From Apostichopus japonicus (lineage: Eukaryota > Echinodermata > Holothuroidea > Aspidochirotida > Stichopodidae), in contig NC_092580.1 of the NCBI RefSeq assembly GCF_037975245.1, positions 23,637,001 to 23,701,000 of the forward strand: 64,000 nt of DNA, read 5' to 3'. Shown here in pieces: positions 40,776 through 50,599 of the stretch. The notes beneath the pieces were generated by a model. That model worked only from the letters and a program-made list of their open reading frames with translations, was not told the origin of the DNA and did not search any database. Numbering within the stretch: the first letter of the stretch is position 1; the number at the start of each line of letters is the position of its first letter. The translations under genes and the position numbers were made by a program.

Positions 40776-41680
40776 CATACTGAGGTCCACTGCCTCTCCC
40801 CCCTCATCCAACAATATAGAAATTCTTCATAGATCATCGTCTGCCTCTGAAAGTAATACTTGGAGGAAGAAGGCTAACAACAATGTATAAAAATTTAGGA
40901 CAAATGCAATTGATATACTGTAAACTTTCTTGTTGTATTTAACAAGCTTCTGGACAAGCTGATAGAATGTGCCAAATTCGTAATAAATGCTGCTTTATCT
41001 ATATACCAGACTCTGTGGCTGAGTATAATCAACGGGCCTAGGCCTAAGTACTCAACCAATACATTTTCTTTCATTTGACACCTGCTGAACTATTATTATT
41101 GGTGGTGAGTAAATCAATACAACTAACAGGCATAAAATAAAAACTGTTCTTTTTTGTCAACAACAAATGAATATTGATGTCCTCATATTGATCAGCCTTT
41201 TTACAAGTTGACCATGAATCAATCCAAATCTATGACGGTCATTCACCTGCCGCCTCTTGACGAGGTGTTCGTGCAATATATTGCCATAAATAAGCAACAG
41301 CTCTCAATCTTAAGTGACTGAATCATCATAAACTAAAGTGCTTGTATTGAAAGAAAGAAAAGTAACTGGTTGCAACCTAGCTTCTTCTCTTCACAACTGT
41401 GATGATAGATAAAAACAAGTGATGACATTTACAATTCTACTACATAGTGTAGCTGCTACTTCTTCTCCCCCACCAGTCTTGTAGTGATGATGCATCATCG
41501 ATAGATTCAGAACAAAACTAATCATCCCCCTACTCTCTAACAATGGCGTCGTGCTTCAACAGCGCCTTTCCTCGTCGTCGTCCTCTTAGCCTGGTGCGTC
41601 CTCATGATTCCTCTCCAAGGGACTGGAATTCACCGTCCACCTGACGTCTGACCTTTCATATTTCTTCTTCGTAAACCAAG
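40776..41680. other. Gene-poor stretch downstream of the UPF2-like stop
   Basis: No gene was recognised. Part of it would be 3' UTR of the minus-strand UPF2-like locus (stop at 41683-41681), but no clear minus-strand AATAAA was seen. Confidence 0.5.
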
Positions 41681-41690
41681 TCACCATCTC
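41681..41690 (-). pseudogene. UPF2: UPF2-like block 8 (last codons and stop)
   Basis: After CTGTAG the bases G AGA TGG TGA complete R-R-W-stop, comparable to the RRR end of human UPF2. The phase to block 7 is correct. Confidence 0.65.
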
Positions 41691-41796
41691 CTACAGCAAA
41701 ACAAATGCAAATAAGTGTTATATGACCAACCCGAAGGAAGAGAGTTTTTTTTTCAATTCTTGCAGTGACGATGATGACAAGAAAAGGTAGACTCAC

Positions 41797-41920
41797 CGAT
41801 TACCTTTAGCATTGAAAATGTCGCTCACATCGGGAGCACCCTTTGGATGGTTGAACCATGGCTTTGGGGTATCTCTCGGAATAACTGTGGTTGCAGGACG
41901 TTGCAAAGTAGCCAACATTT
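41797..41920 (-). pseudogene. UPF2: UPF2-like block 7 (C-terminal motif)
   Basis: Reads EMLATLQRPATTVIPRDTPK then PWFNHPKGAPDVSDIFNAKG. It matches the conserved UPF2 C-terminus LAQRP...HPKGAPNADLIFKTGG (from memory). The acceptor is GTTAGCAG and the donor is GTGAGT. It needs a phase-1 upstream exon, which block 6 is not. Confidence 0.85.
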
Positions 41921-42391
41921 CTGCTAACGAAAAGAAAATACACTGAATCATTGCTGAGCTTGCAATTGTACAATTGTACCAGTTTGACTGGTTAACGAAC
42001 GATGATCATCGTCACGCAACAATGTCACCGCAATATCGTGATCGGGTTTCTCATTTCTCAAAATATCTGTACAGATTTAATAAATCTAGATATTTTTTAC
42101 AAATTCTGCATTTCTGAAGCTTCCAGACTTCAGCAATATTATTATGAAAAAGGAAACAATAGACTTATATGACATGCTTAAAGTAGAAACTTGCTTGCAG
42201 TTCTTCAAGCAAGAGCAATTGTTGTATTGAGAGCATTAATACAGTTTGAAACTGGAACAGCCTATCAACAAGAGAAACAGACTACTTTCTAGTTTTCGAT
42301 GCTCGAATACCAAGTCCAACAAATTACAGCTTTAGACAGTATTACAACAAAAAAGAAGCGAGGGACTTTTGACCCTACGTCTTTCGCTTAC

Positions 42392-42460
42392 CTGGTCATC
42401 CTCTTCACCAGCCGACGCAAGGTCTTCATCCTCGTCCATGCCGTTAACATCATCGGAAGT
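42392..42460 (-). pseudogene. UPF2: UPF2-like block 6 (acidic), acceptor shared with a minisatellite
   Basis: 23 codons, TSDDVNGMDEDEDLASAGEE then DDQ. The acceptor is CTTCTGATAG|AC and the donor is GTAAGC. The adjoining 65-bp minisatellite repeats this acceptor sequence. Confidence 0.65.
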
Positions 42461-42980
42461 CTATCAGAAGAAAAATCACACAGAGACCACTTAATAGGGT
42501 AATAATCACAGTAATAAGAAACCAGTCTATCAGAAAAAAATCACACAGAGGCCACTTAGGGTCCAACAATCACAGTAATAAGAAACCAGTCTATCAGAAG
42601 AAAAATCACACAGAGGCCACTTAGGGTCCAACAATCACAGTAATAAGAAACCAGTCTATCAGAAGAAAAATCACACAGAGGCCACTTAATAGGGTCCAAC
42701 AATCACAGTAATAAGAAGCCAGTCTATCAGAAGAAAAATCACACAGAGGCCACTTATGGTCCAACAATCACAGTACTAAGAAACCAGTCTATAAGAAGAA
42801 AAATCACACAGAGGCCACTTAATAGGTTCCACAATCACAGTAATAAGAAACCAGTCTATCAGAAGAAAAATCACACAGAGGCCACTTAGGGTCCAACAAT
42901 CACAGTAATAAGAAACCAGTCTATCAGAAGAACAATCACACAGAGGCCACTTAGGGTCCACAATAACAGTAATAAGAAAC
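42461..42980. repeat. 65-bp minisatellite, 8 units, each carrying a splice-acceptor-like sequence
   Basis: The unit contains CCAGTCTATCAGAAGAAAAA, TCACACAGAGGCCACTTA, GGGTCCAACAATCACAGTAA and TAAGAAA. On the minus strand each unit ends TTTTTCTTCTGATAG|AC, identical to the acceptor of block 6. Confidence 0.95.
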
Positions 42981-43382
42981 CTGCAGGAAAGTGCATCTTC
43001 CAATATGTCTGAACACGCACAAAGCTGTTAAGATGAACACAATGATGTCACACTAACCGATTTATCTACTACACATAGGCTAAATCTATCACACACTTGG
43101 AACCAGCTTTACCCGATGAACATCTTGAAAGACGAAAAAAATACAATACAATACAATAAAAAATAAAAATTCCACATAATCAAACCCCCTCCTGTAAAAT
43201 AAATTATACCAATCAAATAATTGTTCAGTTCTTGCTTCCCACTAAAACCTTGTTACTACAATGTAGTGCAACATACATCAGGCCAATTTCCAAACCTAGA
43301 ATTTTTACTTTGTTGCCCTGTTACAGTGATTGTTATGTGTGACACGAACATCAGATTAACGTTAAGATTGTCTTCCACATAC

Positions 43383-43480
43383 CTCCTCTTCACCAGTAAG
43401 CTGGCTTTGGCTGTTTGGGGCGCTGTTAAATCCATCTCCATCCGCATCAACCTCCATCACGGAATCAGAATCCTCGTCAT
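43383..43480 (-). pseudogene. UPF2: UPF2-like block 5 (acidic linker)
   Basis: Reads DDEDSDSVMEVDADGDGFNS then APNSQSQLTGEEE. The only phase-compatible acceptor is GATGAAG|ATGACG, because upstream alternatives hit stops. The donor is GTATGT. It corresponds to the Asp/Glu-rich segment of UPF2. Confidence 0.62.
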
Positions 43481-44111
43481 CTTCATCATGTCAGAGAAAC
43501 CAGCTAAATAGAGAAGAAAGGGATGTCTTTAATCATCACAACAAAATTTGCTTCACGAATTAAGGATGTGTATTAAAAGGACAAATACTTGAAGAAGAAA
43601 AGAAAAAACCTTGACATTTAAAAACTCATTCACATGCTACATGAGTTTCAATACTATTGTTACCTTTATGGATATATATAATTATGCCACTGTATAAAAA
43701 TATGGAAACCAAATTAACTAATATAATGATAAAATAGATATCCATAAAATGAAACCAAATCATTGTAACTCACATAACCAACACAATATACATTTAACCA
43801 ACATAATATAATTTACATACATAACATACAAAGATTGTCCTCATGATCCCCCCCACCCCCACCCCTTGGATTACAGTACAGAATGTGTAGAATCAGCTAA
43901 GCCTGACCATAAAGCTTTCATAACCTGCAAAGATAAAGCTTCATTTAAATTGAGAGTTTTATGCAGACAGATTGACTGCTGGGGTCACCCCCTAATAAGT
44001 AATAAGATCATCAGCAGTTCATCGTTAGATACACAAACTGTGCCAATTATTTAAGTCTAAAAAGATGGAGAAGAATCCTATCACACAATTTCTACATCCA
44101 CATCAACACAC

Positions 44112-44249
44112 CAGGCGTTCGAGGATAGTCTTCTGATTCATTCTCATCTCCCTCCATGATGGAAGGGAGGTTGGGATATCCTGTCGTATCATCAGACTGA
44201 TTCATCTGTTGTTGGAAGGCAGCCAACTGTTCTGGTGGTACCTTCTCAC
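44112..44249 (-). pseudogene. UPF2: UPF2-like block 4 (linker)
   Basis: Reads EKVPPEQLAAFQQQMNQSDD, then TTGYPNLPSIMEGDENESED and YPRTP. The acceptor is CTTTATAG and the donor is GTGTGT. It is a low-conservation linker assigned to UPF2 by phase and position. Confidence 0.65.
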
Positions 44250-44955
44250 CTATAAAGAGCAAACAAAAGATCAATTATTACATTAAAAGGGGAAGTCAAA
44301 CATTTTGGATAGATATCCCTAGAACAAACAAGCATCTACAATGATTGCATAGCATCTTTCTCCTGACATTTCACTGTCTGAATACATCAACCAATGAGAT
44401 TAAAAGATGGAAAAACTAATGACACATCTGTCAGTAAATAGAGAAGCAGTAAGACCAGAAAAGAATACAAAAAGATGAGTTCATGTTTGGATAAAATGAT
44501 TTGTTTAAACACCAGAATATGTCAGATCTGTCCAAGCTTCCCTTCTTGTGATGTCATGTTTACCAGCTGGGCCTCACACACAAACTTTCATGCAAACTAA
44601 TTATCGTACAGCCCATGACAAGTGCAACAGGTTGCAATTGTCATCGCACTCAAACCCTCGCTTTATCATAAAGTTGTTCCTCTTTATCCGAATGTAAATG
44701 CATTTCTGACACATATATACCCCACAAACAAGAACATTCCCTGCGGATATATGGGGAGGTGGGGGAGGAGGAGGGTGGTGGGGGTTGTTGATAATTGGGT
44801 GAAAACCTTATATGACAATATGACAAGGGCTTCACACATTTCCAAAATCCTGTTGTTAATGTTTGACAAACTAGAAAGGTTTTCAAATATATTAGAAACC
44901 AGTCATTCATGAAATCTTGAATTCAATTCAGAGAGTAAATCGATTCTTTTCTTAC

Positions 44956-45142
44956 TGAGCTTCTTTAGACAATCCCTCTTTTAGTCTGCCATGGCTTGAT
45001 CGGCTTCCTCGATATCGGCGTAAAATTTCAGCTTCGGTCGAAGACACTCCACAATGTCCGTGAGAGCATTATCACAGTCTAAGGGGAATGGTCTTGTCTC
45101 TGGATCAAACACTGGTAAAGATTTCTTGAAGAAATAGTATTG
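44956..45142 (-). pseudogene. UPF2: UPF2-like block 3 with in-frame stop
   Basis: Reads QYYFFKKSLPVFDPETRPFP, then LDCDNALTDIVECLRPKLKF and EEADQAMAD, then TAA and KRDCLKKL. The family has D-L-E-R-E-F-L-I-K-L here, so TAA probably replaces a Leu codon such as TTA. The acceptor is CTCCACAG and the donor is GTAAGA; the phase to block 4 is correct. Confidence 0.82.
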
Positions 45143-45721
45143 CTGTGGAGAGATGCAGAGACAAATTAAAATGACATAGCTTAACACTAAAAGAACATCA
45201 TTAACTACGTCAATGCTATTTAGTTCTCTTCTTATTTATTTGCCACCACACACCTGCATAAAAAGTTAACTACTCAAACTGAACAGAAATACAAACTCTT
45301 TGGTCCGATCATTAAGGCATATATACATTGTGTGAAATACTATTTGCACACATAAGTTGGAGTAAACATGGCAGCATGGACCATGTGAGCTGCTAGTTTT
45401 GGGTATCGTCATCTTGCAACTCATCTGAGTAAACATGTAATCCCTACAGAAAGGTTAATCAGAAGCATATGAGTGCTGTGCGACATTATGTAGTAGATTA
45501 CATATCATTGCTACACAAGCAATCCACTGAACTAGGATCACTTGCAAGTATTATAGACAAGAGGGTACTCTGGCAAAGAAATGAAAGAAAGAAAAAAAAC
45601 ACCCCTGGCTTAACCTATTCCATTACTTTTACGCACCATCAATTTAGAAAGCTTTTCCAATCCCTGCTCACCACCCAGGTTCTTATTCACCTGCCTTGCT
45701 ACCCTCATGGGCTGAATGCAC

Positions 45722-45884
45722 CACAATCTAGCCTCTTCTTGCTGTTGCCTCGATCAAAGAAATGGCAACATGTGTCTAACCATGGAGGTAAAAACAGAGT
45801 TTTTACCTCCATGGTCTAACAGGGTGCAGACCAATCGGATGCGAAACATGTGGTCAGATGGATCAAAGGGGGTAGGGTTGTTTG
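45722..45884 (-). pseudogene. UPF2: UPF2-like block 2, interrupted by a 40-bp palindromic insertion
   Basis: Reads NNPTPFDPSDHMFRIRLVCT then LLD, is broken by the palindrome, and continues in another frame as HFFDRGNSKKRLDC. Subtracting the 40 bp (one target copy plus the palindrome) gives LLDTCCHFFDRG, matching the remembered family segment ILDTCGQYFDRG. The acceptor is GCACCAG; the donor GTGCAT is weak. Confidence 0.85.
45775..45819. mobile_element. 35-bp palindromic mini-element with 5-bp target duplication, copy 1
   Basis: CCATGGAGGTAAAAAC, AGA, then GTTTTTACCTCCATGG is a perfect inverted repeat (16-bp arms) at 45780-45814. TCTAA flanks it at 45775-45779 and 45815-45819; the match can be extended by shared edge bases. 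It sits inside UPF2-like block 2. Confidence 0.8.
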
Positions 45885-46099
45885 CTGGTGCGGGAAAATG
45901 TTGAGAAAACGACAAAGCATTATTTCTATTCAGCAAAATGCAATTGGATGACCCAATGGAAGTAAGCACACACTGTGATGGATATGTGGTTCAGAAGCAA
46001 TCACTATTGTGCAGTAGTACAGCAAGAATTACAGTGACAGAAAAGAATGGTAAAACTGCACTGAGATTTAGGTACTGAGAGTAGTAAAATGAGATACTT

Positions 46100-46345
46100 T
46101 ACCTCAGATTGGAACAATTACAATAATAATAATCAAATAATAATCAAAAAAATAATCAAAATAAAAATTATAATAAGAATAATAATAATAATAAAACACA
46201 ATACAATTCAATAATATACAACCAAAATACAACACAATAATATTCAATACAACACAATACAATAAAATAAAATAATATAATATACAATACAATACAATAA
46301 AACACAAGATAATACAATAAAACACAATATAATAAAATGCAATAC
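46100..46345. repeat. AATACA/AATAA-type low-complexity tract
   Basis: Irregular ACAATACAATAAAA and AATAATAATA repeats between two UPF2-like blocks. The overlapping minus-strand open frame rich in Tyr, Cys and Ile is an artefact of it. Confidence 0.9.
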
Positions 46346-46932
46346 AATACAATGATACAGAAAACTTTGTAAAAACAAAGACTATAATTCACATATTTAA
46401 CTTCACAGATTTGCTGAAATATTGAAATTGATTGCTTTATGTGAAAACAGTATCACCAGACTTATTTTGGGCTTTCTTCCAACTCTCTCCCTCCGCTAAG
46501 AAAACAAGTCAACCAGAGAGATCATATACTTACACCAATTAAAACAAGAATTATTTATCTATGAAACAGACAAGGTGACACACTTTTCCTCTGTTTAGAC
46601 AAGCAACTGTTTAATTACTGTTAAAAAGGTCACAAACTACAAAAAGAAAAGAAAAAAGGAACAAATACCAGAGTACCGAGAATACCAATCGCCAGAACCA
46701 AACAAGAAGCTTCCCCGATATGACCGACCTTTTATTCTCTATTGCACCTCCTTAGCTTTGGAACATACTTCCCAGTTGACATTAAAACCAGCTTGCCATG
46801 TCAACTCTCTTGAAATGAGACTTTAAGAATTATCTGTCCTCATGAGCTATTCCTGGATTCTAAGCATTGATTGGATATTAGGAACGATATTGATTGATTG
46901 ATTGATTAATTGACTGATTGAAGTAAACTCAC

Positions 46933-47077
46933 CATCTAAACTTACTCCGACTCTAATGAACAAGTAGAGAACACGGAATATAACTGTGGCTTCAACCATT
47001 TTATAGTTATACAACTCCGACTCCCCCATGAATTTGACCATACTGAGTCGACGCTGGTTAAACTTTGGGTGGTTTAT
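46933..47077 (-). pseudogene. UPF2: UPF2-like block 1 (third MIF4G region)
   Basis: Reads INHPKFNQRRLSMVKFMGES then ELYNYKMVEATVIFRVLYLF and GVSLDG. Human UPF2 has QPKFNQRR...GELYNYRMVESAVIFRTLY, from memory. The acceptor is TTCCTCCTCAG and the donor is GTGAGT. This block itself is intact. Confidence 0.88.
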
Positions 47078-47486
47078 CTGAGGAGGAATGAGTTCTTGAA
47101 GTATAAAGTAGTAGACATATTTAAAACTTTGTGAGGGATACTATAACATTGTATATGTCACGTCCTCGATCGTTACAAGACGGAACTGGAAAGTCTGTAG
47201 ATGCCGCCTGATTCAAGCAGTAAACGGAGGAAACTAACTTTTACCTTTCCTTTCATCTCTAACAAACCTTTAAACGACCTGTAATATATCTGGGCTTTAT
47301 ATACTTGACAACAGGGAAGTTTGGCAATTCCAAAATGGTAAAATCTGCCATATATTACATACCGTCTAACTTATAATTTATCCACATGTACGGATTGACA
47401 AACACTGGCACCTTTGGGAATCTCTAAAGACGTAACTTTCCGGCTCTTGGAATGAAACTTTGTTTGAATTAACATCACAAAGTCAG

Positions 47487-47524
47487 TAAAACCATGGAGG
47501 TAAAAACAGACCTCCATGGTAAAA
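47487..47524. mobile_element. 28-bp palindromic mini-element with 5-bp target duplication, copy 2
   Basis: CCATGGAGGTAAAAACAG then ACCTCCATGG at 47492-47519: 10-bp perfect arms and the same left half as copy 1, with the right arm shortened. TAAAA flanks it at 47487-47491 and 47520-47524. Confidence 0.75.
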
Positions 47525-47934
47525 TTGAACAATAACCTTGAGTTGTAAGAGGGAGAGACTCGATCCTCTCTAATCAAATCTAGTGTCATCAGTAGAGCCT
47601 CAAGTTTTATTGTTCCAAACACTTTTCGGATTCTTCAAAACTGCTCTGTGAATATTCTAATCAATCCAAATTATTGTGAAACACTCAAAACTTGGTAAAT
47701 CCGCTATTAAAGAAAAAAATCAAAAATTGAGGGGAGGCGGCGGTGAAAAGGCTTGTTAATTTTTTATATTTGTAACAATAATTTATTTCATTGCATGTTA
47801 ACCTACGTTCGGCAAATATCGGCCTTCGAGATAAAATCAAATCCAGAGTTAATAATAATTTTCTATCTGTAGTCATACAAGTGATGCGGATCCTTGAATC
47901 ACCAGCTTTGTGGATAGAGTAAGAAATATATATA

Positions 47935-48091
47935 GCCGAGCTCAGAGAGCCTGGTATAGAAAAGAGCTAATCATTGCAGGGCATATTTCGCAAACTCCAC
48001 ACTCTCCACACATGCATGTGGAGGGTGGGGAGTTTGCGAATATGCTTTGCAAAGATTATCTCTTTTCTATGCCAAGCTCTCTGAGCTTGGC
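47935..48091. repeat. 157-bp near-perfect palindrome (foldback)
   Basis: Two arms of about 76 bp around CATGCA are about 88% complementary by eye. Shared blocks are AGCTCAGAGAGC, ATAGAAAAGAG, GCATATT and CGCAAACTCC. It could be a foldback element or a source of long hairpin RNA. No target duplication is obvious. Confidence 0.85.
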
Positions 48092-49369
48092 CATGATACA
48101 GCAAGGTTACTCTGATCACCCTTACAAACATTGGGATTAGGCAGTAACTGAATCCCTTGCCCCTCAAACCCCTTTCGATTCACCGTGGAAATCAGTCCTG
48201 GTGCAAGGTTTACGCATGTTCCGATAAGCAATTCGTGCAATTAGCTTATATCCAAGAAATGGGTGTGGTGGCGTATTCCACTATTTCCTGAGGGGTTTTG
48301 TGCTTCTGAGCAATGAAACGAGTACTGACTCGAATTACGGTTACAAGTATAGTATAAAGTAATTCGGTACCAATTCTAGACACTGCATATAGAAATTAAA
48401 AGAATGGCACAATTCCATGTCAACTTTTCATGTAATAAAACTTATTGTTGCATTATTTAGAACCAGTAAGCTGTAATCCCCTCCATTAACATCGACTGTG
48501 CGAAAAACAAAACGGGGAGAAGATCTGTTTTAATTCCAAATTTTGGACGCTTCAAACTTAAACTACATATAAAACGTATACTTAAGCTCATGTTAAAGTT
48601 GAGGTTTTCGCGATGAAAGTTAGTCAAACGTATGTAGCATGTTGTGCGTACTTGCCAATACAATTGTGTACAGATTTGAGTATTAGGGAACAGAAAAAAA
48701 GGTCGACTTACTTCATGCAAAATCATACATGGCCTGTCATTGGATACTGCAAGTTATAAGCTTACATTTTGTCCAATCAGCTTGAATTTTATATCTTAGG
48801 AATAGGGAATTTTGTCTTCTTACGTAAATTTGAGAGGAAGAAGTATTGATGTTTTTCTTTTGAAGAGCCTAAGTAATCTTGCTCTGAAAGGCAAGACCCT
48901 CAATTGATGAGAGGATAATGATACAAAGTGTTAATTGTACATATAAGCGAACACCGACTATAAATGCGATAACAGTGTTTATCACGACTTGAATCAATAT
49001 ACATAGCGGTTGGCGGGATGGCTCTATCATTTACAGAAAGGAGGAAGTGCGTCAATTAGAATCGCTATTAAATGTCGCTAGCGCCCTCATAAATTTCTAG
49101 TGAGGCTTGCTGTATTATGTTTATGACCCTAAATGTATAAAATACGGGCCTGAATATATATGTATAGTATTGCCATACAGCATAAATGTTTTCATTATTG
49201 CTTCAGTTGCGCAATTATGACAACTTTCCAGAAAAATTCGAATCTTGATCACCCAGAATGATTTACAGTAGTTTGATTTCTTGTTTACAACGAAAGACGA
49301 CAGACCGCGGAAGTCATATCCGCGCTAAAGCAAATATTACCTCTGTTCAGTGTTCAGTAAGTCTAAGCA
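48092..49369. other. Gene-poor stretch
   Basis: No recognisable coding exon, RNA or transposon. Short open frames lack motifs. Confidence 0.55.
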
Positions 49370-49515
49370 GTTTGCTTGTCCTTTGTAGTCTCTGTAACTT
49401 GTCATTCAGCCTCTGAAGAAGATCCTGCTAGGATCAAAACGTCTGGCCCACTTATTTTAACACATGCTCTTACACAGACTCTTTAGTGGATAAGCAGTTT
49501 GCTAACAGTTTTTGT
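49370..49515 (+). repeat. Penelope-like/SINE-like repeat, copy 4 (3' part)
   Basis: CTCTGAAGAAGATCCTGCTA then GGATCAAAACGTCTGGCCCA, and ACACAGACTCTTTAGTGGAT then AAGCAGTTTGCTAACAG. It shows the downstream end of the family that is inverted at 8041-8086. GAAA has become AAAA here. Confidence 0.8.
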
Positions 49516-49619
49516 TTTAGTTTGTTTTGTCTTATTTCGATTTTCAGTTTGCTTGATGATATATCATATGGACAGAAATGAGAGTTGTCTGTAAAGGGGA
49601 TAATGGGAGGTTATATACG

Positions 49620-50590
49620 TTGTAGTGACCGAGATCATGATTATTCGGTTACAGTCTCGATGTAAGGGGACTATATTAGGGTCAAATTATTTGCTTTTCG
49701 TAATGAACCCAGGCTCTATTTTGGCTGAATCTACTTCAGAACCGTTATCGAGTGTAAAGTACTTATTATTTTTTTCAGATACACTAGAATGCTCACCAAC
49801 CAGTAACCGAGATCATGTGTAGTATATATTCCCTTTCTCCTGGGACTGGTGATACCGTATCTTGACGTAACGCCGTATTGATCATACGGTTACAGTCTCT
49901 ATGTAAAGAGACTATATATAGGCCGGAATACGGAGGGGATCAAGATGTTTGATTTCCGTGCTCTATATTGGATGACATTTCTTAATTCAAAAGCATCTTT
50001 GCTGGGCTGGCTAATATCCTATCATTTATAGCATCTGTCCTATCAGATGCACAGTAGATCGCTTATCAACTCGCCTTTAACCAAAACCATGTGCACGATC
50101 TCAGCCAGGCGCGTAGCCAGGAATTTGCCAAGGGAAGGGCGAACCTGTAGGCAAACTATCAGAGCCGTATATATGGCTCTGCAAACTATCTAAGCGTAGC
50201 GCCACCATAAGTTTGCATAAAGCGTACAAGAAAATTTTGGCCGAAAATGCCTCCCCGATCGCTGGAAATGGCACTTCCCAGGCCTTGTATAAGTTGCATC
50301 TAAGCATTTTCTATTTTGCAATTACTAGCGATATCATAAAAACATATGTTAAAGGGGGGCGCTCGCCCCCTTCCCCCCACTTTCCCGCCCCCTTTGCCTA
50401 TGCGCCTCATCTCAGCTCCTTTTCTTTTGAAGGGACTCGTGATACCTCCACTTGACGTTACACCGTCGTGATCACGTGAAAACAATTCCCTAAAGCTTCT
50501 CTTGGCGTGAGGGGACTTGGGTTGGAGTGTGGATCAATTTGCGGTTTGGGTCTCTGTGACCAGGCTCTATCTTGGGTGACGAGAGTGCTC
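49620..50590. repeat. Diverged direct repeats, three units, one pair split by a MITE
   Basis: Three related segments at about 49625-49750, 49840-49990 and 50432-50590 share the order GAT(C/A)(A)T..CGGTTACAGTCTC, ATGTAA.G.GACT, GGATCAA.TTTG and CTCTAT(T/C)TTGG.TGA. Conservation is partial. The 303-bp MITE lies between units 2 and 3. Confidence 0.6.
50106..50408. mobile_element. 303-bp hAT-like MITE with perfect 8-bp target duplication
   Basis: The left end CAGGCGCGTAGCCAGG and the reverse complement of the right end GAGGCGCATAGGCAAA form the inverted repeat. ATCTCAGC flanks both sides exactly (50098-50105 and 50409-50416). It is the reference copy for the damaged nested copy at 25310-25555. 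Confidence 0.93.
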
Positions 50591-50599
50591 AGTGGGGTC

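Larger units (their letters stand above)
41681..47077 (-). pseudogene. UPF2: UPF2 (regulator of nonsense transcripts 2) C-terminal fragment, probable pseudogene with introns
   Basis: UPF2 bridges UPF1 and UPF3 in nonsense-mediated decay. Blocks in transcript order are 47077-46933, 45884-45722, 45142-44956, 44249-44112, 43480-43383, 42460-42392, 41920-41797 and 41690-41681. They match the last MIF4G region, the acidic linker and the extreme C-terminus, and most phases agree. There are five defects. First, a 40-bp palindromic insertion shifts frame in block 2. Second, there is an in-frame TAA in block 3. Third, a short linker between blocks 2 and 3 is missing. Fourth, blocks 6 and 7 do not join in phase and the sequence between them lacks UPF1-binding exons. 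Fifth, no upstream exons occur to 64 kb. Indel errors could explain some of these, but not all. Confidence 0.82.

Noticed and set aside
42461-42980. Direct repeats considered as a CRISPR array
   Set aside because: Units are contiguous and nearly identical with no unique spacers, and the genome is eukaryotic: a minisatellite.
45142-45721. Search for a short exon linking UPF2-like blocks 2 and 3
   Set aside because: No stretch with the needed phase (1 to 0), acceptor and donor, and a Phe/Tyr/Gln pattern was convincing, so none was annotated.
47371-47622. 83-codon minus-strand frame tested as an upstream UPF2 exon
   Set aside because: No resemblance to the MIF4G region, and it is crossed by the second mini-palindrome. 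Not accepted as an exon.
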